In this document: positions 1 to 11,100 of the stretch, in pieces
Layout: the number at the start of each line of letters is the position of its first letter
Numbering within the stretch: position 1 is the first letter of the stretch
Assembly (NCBI GenBank): GCA_018398765.1
Contig: JAHBMJ010001683.1
Coordinates: 98,482 to 109,581 of the forward strand
Origin: Chromera velia
Lineage: Eukaryota > Sar > Chromeraceae
Direction: 5' to 3'
DNA length: 11,100 bases
Program-made: the position numbers and the translations under genes
The notes under the pieces: model-generated
Database searches by the model: none
What the model saw: only the letters and a program-made list of their open reading frames with translations
What the model was told of the DNA's origin: nothing

Positions 1-95
1 GACTGACTGGCTGGCTGGCTGACTGACTGGCTGATTGGCTGACTTGCTGACTTTTTTACACGCTGACTGACTGGCTGACTAGACTGGCTGACCCG
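1..95. repeat. degenerate GACT/GGCT tetranucleotide repeat
   Basis: The left edge consists of imperfect tandem GACT and GGCT units with a short T-rich interruption near position 52. It is an ordinary diverged microsatellite and may continue beyond the window. No coding potential is visible. Confidence 0.85.
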
Positions 96-686
96 AAGGA
101 CCTACACACTTGCGCAATACGGTCACCTTCGGACACTCCCGAATGCACAACTGTCACAGAGACGTCGCAGCACATTGTCAATGAAGTTCTCAGGACGTTT
201 CCGGACTGGATAGATAGCTTTGCTTCGTGTAGACGGCCGGAGACGCTCGGAGACGGTTAGAGACGGCACAGTCTCCTCTTCGACAGACGGTGAAGACCGC
301 TGTAAAGAAGCGCTACCTTCACTGTACCTCCGAAGCAGACGGCGAAGCAACCGGCTGGATGGAGCTAGGTAGGTCTCATAGGAGGCTTCGAGGGCGACGA
401 AGCTGTTTGTAGAAGGTACCTAGGTAGGTCTCTCGTGTGTCACTGAGGTCCGATTCACGCGGGCGGCGGAGCGCCCCGGCCAAGGTCGCCAAGTACGTCG
501 GCTTTTTGGGGGGTACGATTTTATGCCAGATCTTTCCGCGGCCGGGCAAATTCTGTCAGACTGATATGCAGTCTGCATGATGGTGGTCGAAGAGAAGAAT
601 CTCGAAGCCAGCTTCAATTTAAAGCTACAAGTTTGGCCGAAACTGCAAAGTAGTAGCGTCCCACTTTGTCCGTCTGCATCACAAGT
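96..686. other. gene-less region with imperfect short repeats
   Basis: I see no supported gene here. Short stop-free stretches exist on the minus strand (around 123-350 and 420-617), but they show no domain, no splice partner and no coherent composition. The sequence contains loosely repeated GAGACGG/AGACGG units around 220-345 and a repeated AGGTAGGTCTC motif near 368 and 421, which suggests degraded tandem-repeat DNA. Confidence 0.5.
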
Positions 687-1449
687 CTAGGCGACGCACA
701 GTAGTAAAAAAAAAAAAAATCTGAAAACGTCTATTCTTTTTTTTTTTTAATTTAAAATTTTATTGTATATATAAAAAAAAAAAGGTTAAATGACTAGCTT
801 CAACTAGAGTTTGAATCATATCTAGGATCCCAGTTTCACTTTTAGCTTGGTAGACGTTTAAAAAGATTGACTAAAACTAGCTTCAACTAGAGCTTCAAAA
901 TGTATATCATCCTAGATATCGTCAAAGAGCCAGTCAAAGAACTTCTCCTCTGTCTGCTCTTCTGTCTGCATCCATGCATCCATTCTTCTTGTCACTCTTT
1001 GCATAGGACAAAAGAGAGCCCCCTTTTCCCTTCGCCCGCCCGCTTGCCTTCATCTCTTTAATCCCTTTTTGCGATGGTCGCTGCGTGCAGTGCCATACAC
1101 GCAGACTTCATTCATTTTTTAATTAGCATGAATGGTGAAACGACGGACCGGGTCACTCCCTCTGTCTCTCTCGTCTCTCACACTCAGAATGGTGAAAACA
1201 CTAGTAGAGACACTAGTATAGAGACAAACGTACAATAACTACTAGGACTAGAACTAGGGTTGAAGCTAGGGTTGAAAGATGTTTCAAACTTTGAGTTGAG
1301 TAATAAGTTTGCGAGGAAGTTAGTTTAAAAGTACTTCTAAAAGGTGCTCCTAGAGGTGCTCTAGGAAATCCTTCATAGAAAAAAAGAAAAAAAAAAAAAT
1401 CTGGAAAGGTTTATTTATTTATTTTTTTTTACCACTGTGCGTCGCCTAG
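687..1449. mobile_element. MITE/foldback-like element with terminal inverted repeats
   Basis: The sequence CTAGGCGACGCACAGTAGT at 687-705 recurs in inverted orientation at 1431-1449, with a single A/G difference, giving 19-bp terminal inverted repeats. Each arm is followed inward by a homopolymer A run (706-719 on the left; the T run before 1431 on the right) and then a TCTG(A/G)AAA-like stretch. Inverted symmetry continues inside: CTAGCTTCAACTAG lies on the left and CTAGGGTTGAAGCTAG (1254-1269) on the right. The palindromic CTAG at each edge could be part of the repeat or contain a TA or CTAG target-site duplication. The interior has no transposase ORF, so if mobile it would be a non-autonomous, Tc1/mariner-like or other MITE. 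The family assignment is inference; the inverted repeat is directly visible. Confidence 0.6.
793..892 (+). repeat. 17-bp direct repeat pair inside the inverted-repeat element
   Basis: ACTAGCTTCAACTAGAG occurs exactly at 793-809 and 876-892, 83 bp apart. In both copies the following sequence contains a similar TATCATCCTAGATATC or ATCATATCTAGGAT segment. A diverged inverted copy occurs at 1254-1269. These are probably subterminal repeats of the surrounding element. Confidence 0.7.
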
Positions 1450-1860
1450 TCAAAAGTCAGGGAACGTACAACTCACTTGGGCTTCACTTTATGTATCTCG
1501 ATCGGTTTTCAGGCTATTTCAGGCTAAGGCTAGGCCCTTTAGTACACAGTGTACTATTTGGGTATACTATACACAAACAAAAAAAAACATTAAAAAAATC
1601 GATCAAAAAAACTTTTTTTCAATAGTTTTTTTAAAAAATGTATCATAACACTCACTAGACAAACGACTGTTGCAAGAGTGTTGCAGGGGATGTTTCACTA
1701 AGAACTCTATATTTTTCAGTCGATAAATAAAAAAAGAAATAAAAGATCGAAAACTTTTTTTTTTAATAGGGTGCAGGGCCTAGTTTTTCCTAGAGTTTTT
1801 CTCTCTGTGTGAGACTTTCTCTCTCCCCCCCCCGCTCTCTCTCTTTCTCTTTCTCTCTCA
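1450..1860. other. AT-rich intergenic DNA with palindromes
   Basis: No supported gene. The region holds a near-palindrome TAGTACACAGTGTACTA at about 1540-1556, a GTATACTATAC segment just after it, and alternating A-run/T-run blocks. Two loosely similar copies of an A-run/T-run motif ending in AATAG lie near 1600 and 1750. The short plus-strand stop-free stretch 1437-1625 straddles the element boundary and is not convincing. From about 1800 the plus strand becomes CT-rich and leads into the CA microsatellite. Confidence 0.5.
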
Positions 1861-1867
1861 TACACAG

Positions 1868-1922
<55 letters not shown>
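1861..1922. repeat. (CA)n dinucleotide microsatellite
   Basis: An almost pure CA repeat of about 55 bases with one CG interruption near 1891. It is preceded by a CT-rich tract (about 1800-1860). Together they create a spurious minus-strand Cys/Val-plus-Arg/Glu reading frame, which I reject as coding. Confidence 0.95.
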
Positions 1923-1926
<4 letters not shown>

Positions 1927-2703
1927 CATATACAGACATAGTGTGGCAACTGTGAAAAATCGGTTAAGCATCTGCATCGTTAATCCCGTCTGTCAATTCA
2001 TAATTCAGTAAGTTCACTTCTATTTACACGTCACACCCTACCTGAAAAGACACAAATGATCAAGGAAGGGGCACTCGCAATGCTAGTCGCAATGAGTCCG
2101 AAATGAGCTCGTAATCTTTCTACTCCTCTTTTCCTCCGAAATGTTTCCAGTCCTTAATCCTCCTTCAGGGTTGCTGCCCTGGCAGAGCGGCCCCTGGTCA
2201 TCATCCCTCGCCCCTGTGCCTGTGCCTGTACACCCGGGTCTCTTGAAGAAGAAGAAGAAGGGTGCCCTCCCGCAGACGTTGGCTGCACAACAGAATTGTC
2301 TCCACCAGTCTGCACACACCAAGAGGAAAGGGGGAGGGGGGGGGGATGTATGGCAATGCACGGAAGAAGAAGAAACGCAGCTTGACTCGCCGAATCCTCC
2401 CTCCCCCCTCCTTTCCTTAGAGACCGCTTGGCGATATCGGCAGGAAAGGAACTCTAAGACAGAGACACTTAACCGGAGCACTTCAAAGCCGTCTTGTCTT
2501 TCCCTTGCGCCACCGTCACGTGCCCCCCCCACCCCCCCCTCTCTCTCTCTTTGCCTCCAAGGACAGGCGAGAGAGACTACAGTCTACCGTTGCTTTGGCT
2601 TTGCTTCTTTCCCACATCCCTTCAGCGTCTCGCAAAAAACCTGCCGAAATGCTTACTTTTTGTGTAGAATACATGCGTCTGCCTATCGAGAGGCGCCGCC
2701 CTC
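1923..2703. other. region without a supported gene, downstream of the minus-strand locus
   Basis: This stretch is open in several frames on both strands because of C-rich and G-rich runs (for example near 2330-2346 and 2520-2545). It contains no recognisable domain or convincing splice site pairing. It lies immediately 3' of the minus-strand stop codon at 2704-2706, so at least part could be the 3' untranslated region of that gene. A candidate polyadenylation signal cannot be assigned with confidence. Confidence 0.4.
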
Positions 2704-5700
2704 CTATTTTGAGTTTTTCTCATGCACCCTGATTTTTTTTTGTCGTCTCTGCACGTTGCTTTCACTCACCCGTCTCTTCTTGTGGGCACGGGACGCGGCT
2801 GTACCCTGGGGACTCTTTTGTTGCCTTTGCGGGCATGCCGTCACTGCTGCTGAAGATGCAGCAGACGTCGCAGCAGCAGCAGCGGCAGAAGAGGAAGAAG
2901 ACGAGGAGGAAGAGGCATGAGTCCGCGAGTCATCGTGTGTTTCAGGAGGCGGGGCGGAGGGCGGATGGGCTCCCTCCCTCATCTGCACTGCCTGTTCGTG
3001 TTCGAGGGCAAGAGACCTCTCTGCCTCCTCGTTGAACTTCGCATTCGCCACCCAGTGACCAATCGGACGCCTTTGGGATGCTGCCGTTCTCCCCCTCCCC
3101 CCCCGCTCTGCGGGCTGCCTCCCACGCCCCTGACCTGCCTTCCTGGAATTGGTGGCTGCAGCAGCAGGCTCCTGCTCATCCTCCTGTACCCCGTCTGCGT
3201 ATGCAGGGACGTCAGGAATGTCTGCGGGAGAAGGATCGGAAGGTGCGGGGGCACCGAGAGATTTGAAGTCTTCGGAGGGAACTGGGGGCTCCCGTATGGA
3301 TCGTGCCTGTGTCTGTGCCGCTTCGGGAGAAGGGTTCAGGTGAGGAATGCTCAGGTTGTACTGCTCATGTTCGCTCTTCAGGTCCCGGATCATCTGCGCG
3401 AGTTTCGCGTTTTCTTCTGAAATTCTTTCGACTTCCGCTTTCTGCAGTCACGCGCCAAGTCAGCGAAGGCCCAGACAGACAGACAGACAGACAAGCACAC
3501 ATGCAGACCACATGATCCATGCAACAAACGACTCATCAATGATCATAGACATGTGACTTGGAGATGGTTGAGGAGAGAAATCGGAAGCAAAACGACGGTG
3601 TACTCAGTGACAAGACAAGGAAAGACAGTATGTACTCGACTCGGATGCAACAGAAAGACAAAAGAAACCTGCCCTGCCGTTGGAATTTTGGCTCCAGACT
3701 TTCGAAAAGGACTCTAGGGAAGGAAGGCACTCAGTCAGTCAGTCAGTCAGTCAGTCACTACACAAAAGAGATAGAGACATCGAGCGAGTCGATCAATCCA
3801 TCTGTCCTCTTCCTTCCTCTCACATGATCCCAAAGACGATAAAAGAAGCTTCTTCGTGTTTTTCTTCAAAAGACACAAGCAAGTCACTTACTTGACAAAA
3901 AAGGTCTCTCTGACTGACCTTGTTGACCAGGAATTTGACTTGAGGGTTCCTCCTTGTCAGTTGAGCAACGACCATTCTCGGGTAGGGAAACCCCGCCTCC
4001 TCGGCCTGTCTGGAGGCCTCCTGAAGGGACACCTCACGCTCCATTGGGGTCAGCCCACTCAGAGAGGGATTCTCGGCCTCGTGGTCGCTGCACGCGGCAG
4101 GCAGGCAGGCAGGCAGGCAGGCAGGTTCATAAACTTGCCAGTTGTAGCTCATCTCACTCTCATGAGAGGCAGAGGCACGTTCAGGCTGAAGCAGCCTGTG
4201 AGATAAGGCACCGCTGTGTAGACATGCAAGCCTCCATTTCCAAGAGGCCGGCATCAGTCGGCATGAGTCTGACTGTGAGAAGGATGGAGGGACGCAAAGA
4301 TGCGAAGGGCCAGCAGATATACTGACAACTATGGAATCAGATAACATAGCAAAGAGCTGCGAAGTCATTCAGCGGAGACAGGGATCCTTCAAACTCACTC
4401 ACTCATTCACTTACGTTGTTGTCGCTCTGGTCATGTAGAGTTCGAACACATGCGTGTTGGGGAGTGTGATTTTGGGGTTCTTCTGGATGTCCTTCATTGA
4501 GTCTTCAATAAGGGCTCCTGCATCAGACAGGGCGGAGCCGGGATGCGCGGAGGAATTCATCGACAGCGCAAACAAAAGGGAAGTAGGACGTCAGTACTTT
4601 GTGAGTTGGAACATACCCAGACAAGCACATCTGGCGATACACGCGCCACCCCGGCCTTGATGAAGCCGGGCATGCCAACGGAGAAGAACAAAACAGAAGA
4701 GAAAAGCGGGGAGCGGCTCAACTGAAGTTTCCCCCAGCCGCTCGCACAGTAACCACGACACGACACGACACGACAAAGAAGCAAAAACAGTTCAACAAAC
4801 AAGTGAGCCACCCGACCGACAGACCTTCTCCATCCCACAAAAAGCTGACAGAGGACAGGGCCATCCGGAGATGCTTAAATGGATGCCCCCCTCCCACTTC
4901 TGTTTTCACTGTGCCGCCTGTCCCTCCCATCTTTGGTGGCCCTGGTGACATTGCCCCCATTGCCTTTGAACAATTCGCCTGACTGCTTCCACTACTGGTC
5001 ACTCGTGTCACCTGACTGTCGCAGTTGGTCCCCCCCCCTCTTCCCCCAGCTTTCCCTTCTTTACACTCTTCATCGAGCTTCAACAGCCCCCCTGCAGCCC
5101 CCTGAGCCCCCTCCGCAGAAAAATGAGGAATTGAGAGAGGGACGGTGGAGGACGGCTGCAGGGCCCCCCTTCCCCCACTGCTTATGTGCCCCAGAGAGAC
5201 GGCACCGGGTCCCGACGGCATCGAGGAAGACGAAACGTCGCCAGACCGGGGGACAGGAACTAGGTGAGGAGGCGGGGGGGGAGGGGCAAGGGGTGCAGCT
5301 CTTTGGGGAGGGAAGACTGAAGAAGTCGAGGGGCTGCTCACAGGCGCGCTTGGAAACAAAGTCGGGGCATCGCCAGGGATCCCCCCTGCTCCCCCTCCCA
5401 TACCTCCCGGGGAGGCGAACATCCCCCCGCCTACACCTACCCCCGTTCCCCACACCCGTTCGCCTGGGTGCATTCCATTTGCATAGACATGAGAGAACCC
5501 ATTCTGCTGATTCGGGACTTCCCTCGTCACTTGGGACATCCCCCCACCTCCCCCAAATGAAGAAGATGCCGATGCAGATGCTGATGCAGCCCCATTGCTC
5601 CCCATCAATTGTGCTGGAGCGTGGGTGTCCCGGAAGAGGTGGGAAGGAGAAACTGAAGGGGAGTGATCACAGGCACCGAGAGGGGGGGCGTGGGGGGTAC

Positions 5701-5752
5701 CATTGATCTGACTTTCGAAGGTGCTGCTCCTGCTCAAACCCGCATCTCCACT
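2704..5752 (-). CDS. coiled-coil, low-complexity protein; C-terminal four exons
   Basis: Four minus-strand exons join in frame: 5752-4825, 4517-4415, 4087-3919 and 3441-2704 (stop at the low end), giving 645 residues. Introns are 4824-4518 (GTCTGT...GCAG), 4414-4088 (GTAAGT...GCAG) and 3918-3442 (GTCAGT...GCAG), and the phases 1, 2 and 0 match at each join. The first exon is Gly/Ser/Pro/Ala-rich and probably disordered. The two short exons encode a compact, conserved-looking helical segment (ALIEDSMKDIQKNPKI, then HVFELYMTRATT, then REVSLQEASRQAEEAGFPYP). The last exon opens with a coiled coil (KAEVERISEENAKLAQM), passes through a Pro/Gly/Arg-rich linker and a second helix (residues around GHWVANAKFNEEAERSL), and ends in poly-Ser/poly-Ala and a basic tail with KKRR and RRQKKIR clusters that could act as nuclear localisation signals. 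The first exon starts at a splice acceptor (5754-5753), so the N-terminus either lies upstream or is the Met at 5605. I do not recognise the family. Confidence 0.6.
3473..3493. repeat. (AGAC)n microsatellite in an intron
   Basis: Five AGAC units lie inside intron 3918-3442 of the minus-strand gene. On the transcribed strand they read GTCT and lie about 30 bp upstream of the 3' splice site, so they add to its pyrimidine tract. Confidence 0.85.
3731..3757. repeat. (CAGT)n microsatellite in an intron
   Basis: Six to seven perfect TCAG units lie in the middle of intron 3918-3442 of the minus-strand gene. No coding role is apparent; the overlapping plus-strand reading frames are artefacts. Confidence 0.9.
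4096..4125. repeat. (GGCA)n microsatellite next to a splice acceptor
   Basis: About seven GGCA units. Read on the minus strand they give CCTGCCTGCC..., which directly precedes the acceptor GCGTGCAG (AG at 4089-4088) of exon 4087-3919. The repeat therefore seems to serve as the polypyrimidine tract. Confidence 0.9.
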
Positions 5753-5756
5753 CTGC

Positions 5757-5782
5757 ACACACACTCACACACACACATACAC
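5757..5782. repeat. (CA)n microsatellite next to a splice acceptor
   Basis: An imperfect CA repeat that reads as TG/GTGTG on the minus strand and runs straight into the GTGTGCAG acceptor (AG at 5754-5753) of the 5752-4825 exon. Confidence 0.85.
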
Positions 5783-5947
5783 AGGCAAAGAAAAAGGTGA
5801 GGCAGAAAAGGGAGCCTCGCTCTTAATTTTGCAATGTGTCGGTTCATATGTGTGCACCCCTTAAAACATGGTTTCTATCATGCCTCTTAATTCTCTTTGC
5901 ACATGCGCAGGGACAGATGGGAGAGAGACATTAAACCAGACAGATAG

Positions 5948-5954
5948 ACACACA

Positions 5955-5999
<45 letters not shown>
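5948..5999. repeat. compound (CA)n(GA)n microsatellite
   Basis: A pure CA run (about 5948-5971) passes directly into a pure GA run (to 5999). It lies just downstream, in minus-strand sense, of the candidate donor at 6004-6003, so it is probably intronic. The Ser/Leu and Cys/Val strings it would encode on the minus strand are not credible protein. Confidence 0.95.
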
Positions 6000-6004
6000 T
6001 CCAC

Positions 6005-6145
6005 TTCAAGAAAGCCGAACGGACGGACCCTAGGAGGAGCAGACGGTCTCCGGAGTTCAGAATACGGAGGAGCCATAGACACGAACTCGAACCCCGCCCC
6101 CCAGGGAAAGGCCTCCGGAGTCTCCCGAAGATTCAGCAGAGTCGC
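6005..6145 (-). CDS. candidate 47-codon internal exon
   Basis: On the minus strand an acceptor TTCATGCAG (AG at 6147-6146) opens a 141-nt frame starting ATLLNLRETPEAF and ending at a possible donor after CTTGAA (GTGGAC, 6004-6003). Length is a multiple of three, and both ends are phase 0, matching the phase-0 end of the block at 6525 and the phase-0 start of the block at 5752. It would therefore bridge the two minus-strand coding blocks. The donor is a weak match to consensus. An alternative is that this exon continues into other short exons near 5930-5876, where a TAA at 5863-5861 would end the protein. Confidence 0.4.
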
Positions 6146-6524
6146 CTGCATGAACACAATTCAAGTGGGACATGCAGCTACTAACTACGTACGACTTGTG
6201 AACAGTCATTCACAAAAAGCAGAACATGAATCATTGGTGCAACCATTCAACAGGAATATCTGCACACAGAGATCGGAACAGAAGACGGTATGCATGGGGC
6301 AAGAGAAAAAAAGGAACACGCAGACTTACGGGAGTCGAAAAGATCGAAAGCAAGTACGGAGAAAGATAGAAAGACGCAGACACTCCAGCATGTGAAGTGC
6401 CGTTTCTGCGCGTGCAAAACGGCTGTGAACAGGGAAGCTGAAGGAGAAGATGACTCGCAAGCAGCATAGCACTGTCTTGCACCAATGTGGGAAGCGGGGA
6501 AAAGCGAGTGGACAGCGGCACTAC

Positions 6525-7360
6525 TCTCATGTACAGGTCTTCATTGACAGAGACGTAAAGCGATTCAGCGCATGGGGTGCTGCATGAAACACTAACCCGC
6601 TGCAGATTCTTCTCCGTCATGTCCCTGATGATCCACCCGAGGTCGTCTGTCAGCTTCGTGACGTAGTAGACACCGTTCCCCCCTTCTGACGTAGCAGCAA
6701 CCGCATCTCTCGAGGAGACCCCAAAGTCCTCAGGCAGGTTCTCCACGCCTCGAGTGAACGTGCTGACGGCTTGATTCTCACTCACCTGACCAGACAACCA
6801 ATTGCGAACTCCCGCATAAAGTTCGGAAAACCTCCTACCGAGGTCGCTTTTGCGTTTGTGTGGCCTGCCTGCCGAGACGGCTGCCGCAAACCCGGAGGCC
6901 ATTTGACGAAGAACCCCGTCAACTTCTGGATCAAGTTGAGCACCCAGGTAACCAGAGAGGTGGTCGATTGAGAGCTGTCCAGTGGCCACGAGCTGATCCA
7001 GCGTGTTGTGCACAAGCTTTTGGAAGTTGACTGAGTGAACGACGGGGACAGACAGAAGCGGCTCAGTCTGCAGTCTACAAATTTTGTGACACGCCTCCTG
7101 TTTAGCTGCCCTCAAAATCTCCTGAGCAACCTCCGGGCTGCTCTCCTCGTCGATTGAGGCAGCTGCTGCGTGGCTGAGCATGAAGGTTCGAGGCGTAAGA
7201 CAAAGGAAAACAAATGCAATCAACGAAAAGAGAGGCTTCTCGCGCGAGACTGTCAACCCACAACGGTAAGCCGAAACAAAGACGGGATCTTAGGAAGAAA
7301 CCGCTACGCTTGAAGGAAGACTTTCCACAGAACTGCAATGGACAGCACAGAATGGGCCAT
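6525..7360 (-). CDS. secreted or ER-targeted protein, N-terminal two exons
   Basis: Exon 1 (7360-7308) starts with an ATG in good context (AAGATGG) and encodes MAHSVLSIAVLWKVFLQ. A 134-bp intron (7307-7174; GTAGCG...CTCAG, preceded by a pyrimidine-rich stretch) joins it in phase 2 to exon 2 (7173-6525), which continues AHAAAASIDEE. The result is a classic signal peptide: a hydrophobic core, then an Ala-rich cleavage region about residues 18-23. An alternative in-frame ATG at 7381 would add seven residues. The body (about 210 residues) has two Cys pairs (CHKIC, and CSTPC near the end) and a polar, helical composition; I do not recognise the family. Without the splice, exon 2's frame has no ATG before Met in TFMLSH and meets a stop at 7292-7290. 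Exon 2 ends at a GTAGTG donor (6524-6523); beyond this the frame stays open to 6231, but its sequence becomes pyrimidine-rich and less protein-like. It may continue into the exons at 6145-6005 and 5752-2704. Confidence 0.55.
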
Positions 7361-7381
7361 CTTGCCACTCAAATACGTCAT

Positions 7382-7923
7382 CGAAGCTGATTTGACGTTT
7401 GTGTGTTGGCATTTCCATGGAAAGATGACCGTTGTTTTTCTTGCGCAGTCTCTCCAAAACTCTTTTCGCGAAAGCCGAGTGAGTTGGTTACTGATGCGGC
7501 TAAAAGTTTTTAGCCACAAAAGGCTGACCGCGCGAAAAAAAGTCCGTGCCTGTTCACTGGGGACCAGGGGAGATTGTTAGCGTAAGTGCCCCTCAAGGCT
7601 CAAGCAGAAGCTTTACGGGGCCCCGTGGCACGAAAATCGACTCGGAATCGATTGCAATCCGTCTACCTATAGCTCGCACTTTCTGCTCTTTGCGATAGTC
7701 TGCAGTTGTAGGGAGTCTGGCGAATAGTCGAAGCCATCTGGTGTTTCATAGTTTCCGTCTTGACGGTATTCAGTATTGATCTCGACAATTGGTCCGTGCT
7801 GCAACTCTCTCCAGATTGCTGCGATTGATTCTCCCGGTTTTCTGCTGTCGAAGTGAATTGATCACTTTACTCTGCATTTGCATACCCTTTCGTTTCTCTT
7901 GCTTCATCAAGTGAACTCTTGCC
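7382..7923. promoter_or_regulatory. divergent intergenic/promoter region
   Basis: About 540 bp separate the minus-strand signal-peptide gene from the plus-strand kinase gene, so both promoters and 5' untranslated regions probably lie here. Visible elements include TTTTCGCGAAA (7463-7473), a TTTCGCGC-like site on the minus strand (7530-7541), the perfect 8-bp-arm hairpin GGCTAAAAGTTTTTAGCC (7498-7515), the 10-bp palindrome CGGGGCCCCG (about 7617-7626) and AATCGATT near 7650. The CGCGAAA-type sites resemble E2F/DP binding sites, but that is only a consensus resemblance. No TATA box is evident. Confidence 0.4.
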
Positions 7924-11085
<3,162 letters not shown>

Positions 11086-11100
11086 GACAAAGAAAAAGGA

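Noticed and set aside
1-617. Minus-strand frames of 65-75 codons near the left edge
   Set aside because: Repeat-rich DNA with no domain, no splice partner and unremarkable length for chance.
1716-1949. Minus-strand frame with Cys/Val and Arg/Glu repeats
   Set aside because: A direct translation of the CA and CT microsatellites.
2083-2920. Overlapping long frames on both strands (plus 2141-2920, minus 2083-2532)
   Set aside because: Low-complexity Pro/Ser/Glu translations of C- and G-runs. The plus frame's end overlaps, in antisense, the poly-Ser/Ala tail of the supported minus-strand gene.
4879-5706. A 275-codon plus-strand frame
   Set aside because: Antisense shadow of the Gly/Ser/Pro-rich exon 5752-4825, which has matched splice sites at both ends and connects in frame to three further exons.
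5868-6395. A 175-codon plus-strand frame
   Set aside because: Contains Thr-His and Arg-Glu strings from the CA/GA repeat and no domain; the minus strand holds the better exon candidate.
6231-6522. Continuation of the minus-strand signal-peptide gene to a stop at 6231
   Set aside because: After the donor at 6524 the frame becomes pyrimidine-rich and hydrophobic without coherent protein character. A GTAAGT donor near 6336 and an acceptor near 6265 are present, but no pairing gave a convincing protein.
7590-7700. Possible tRNA or structured RNA in the intergenic region
   Set aside because: Short palindromes are present (CGGGGCCCCG, AATCGATT), but there is no T-loop GGTTCRA-type sequence, anticodon arm or acceptor pairing.

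Overview
This looks like nuclear DNA from a microbial eukaryote. The evidence is GT-AG introns of 88 to about 1,090 bp that restore reading frames exactly, a ubiquitin sequence split by an intron, a secretory signal peptide, low-complexity Gly/Ser/Pro/Ala protein tracts, and dense di- and tetranucleotide microsatellites. There are no bacterial operons or Shine-Dalgarno signals. The texture (moderate GC, repeat-stuffed introns, long disordered proteins) reminds me of a free-living alveolate such as the chromerid Chromera velia. That is an impression, not a proven assignment.

Layout. Positions 1-2703 are gene-poor: tetranucleotide repeats at the left edge, a roughly 0.76 kb element bounded by 19-bp terminal inverted repeats (687-1449) that resembles a MITE or foldback transposon, AT-rich palindromic sequence, and a CT/CA microsatellite. 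Positions 2704-7360 hold minus-strand coding exons. An N-terminal two-exon block (7360-6525) encodes a signal peptide and an unrecognised, probably lumenal or secreted domain. A 47-codon candidate exon lies at 6145-6005. A four-exon block (5752-2704) encodes 645 residues: a Gly/Ser/Pro-rich start, a short conserved-looking helical core, a coiled coil and a basic, Ser/Ala-rich tail. All splice phases agree, so these may be one 926-residue gene, but two genes are also possible. A divergent intergenic region of about 540 bp follows.

Positions 7924-11085 carry the best-supported and most interesting gene, on the plus strand: three exons encoding 661 residues. The order is a possible N-myristoylation signal, a complete Ser/Thr-type protein kinase domain with all catalytic motifs, a ubiquitin-like domain without a terminal Gly-Gly, a full 76-residue ubiquitin ending in Leu-Arg-Leu-Arg-Gly-Gly, and a 105-residue charged tail. 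The second intron, which splits the ubiquitin between residues 25 and 26, is about 1.1 kb and consists largely of a polypyrimidine microsatellite. That tract has almost no stop codons on either strand, so it produces long false ORFs of poly-Ser/Leu/Phe (plus) and poly-Arg/Glu/Lys (minus).

The two loci are divergently transcribed, but nothing in the sequence ties their functions together. The main point of interest is the kinase-Ubl-ubiquitin fusion and whether its ubiquitin C-terminus is processed.
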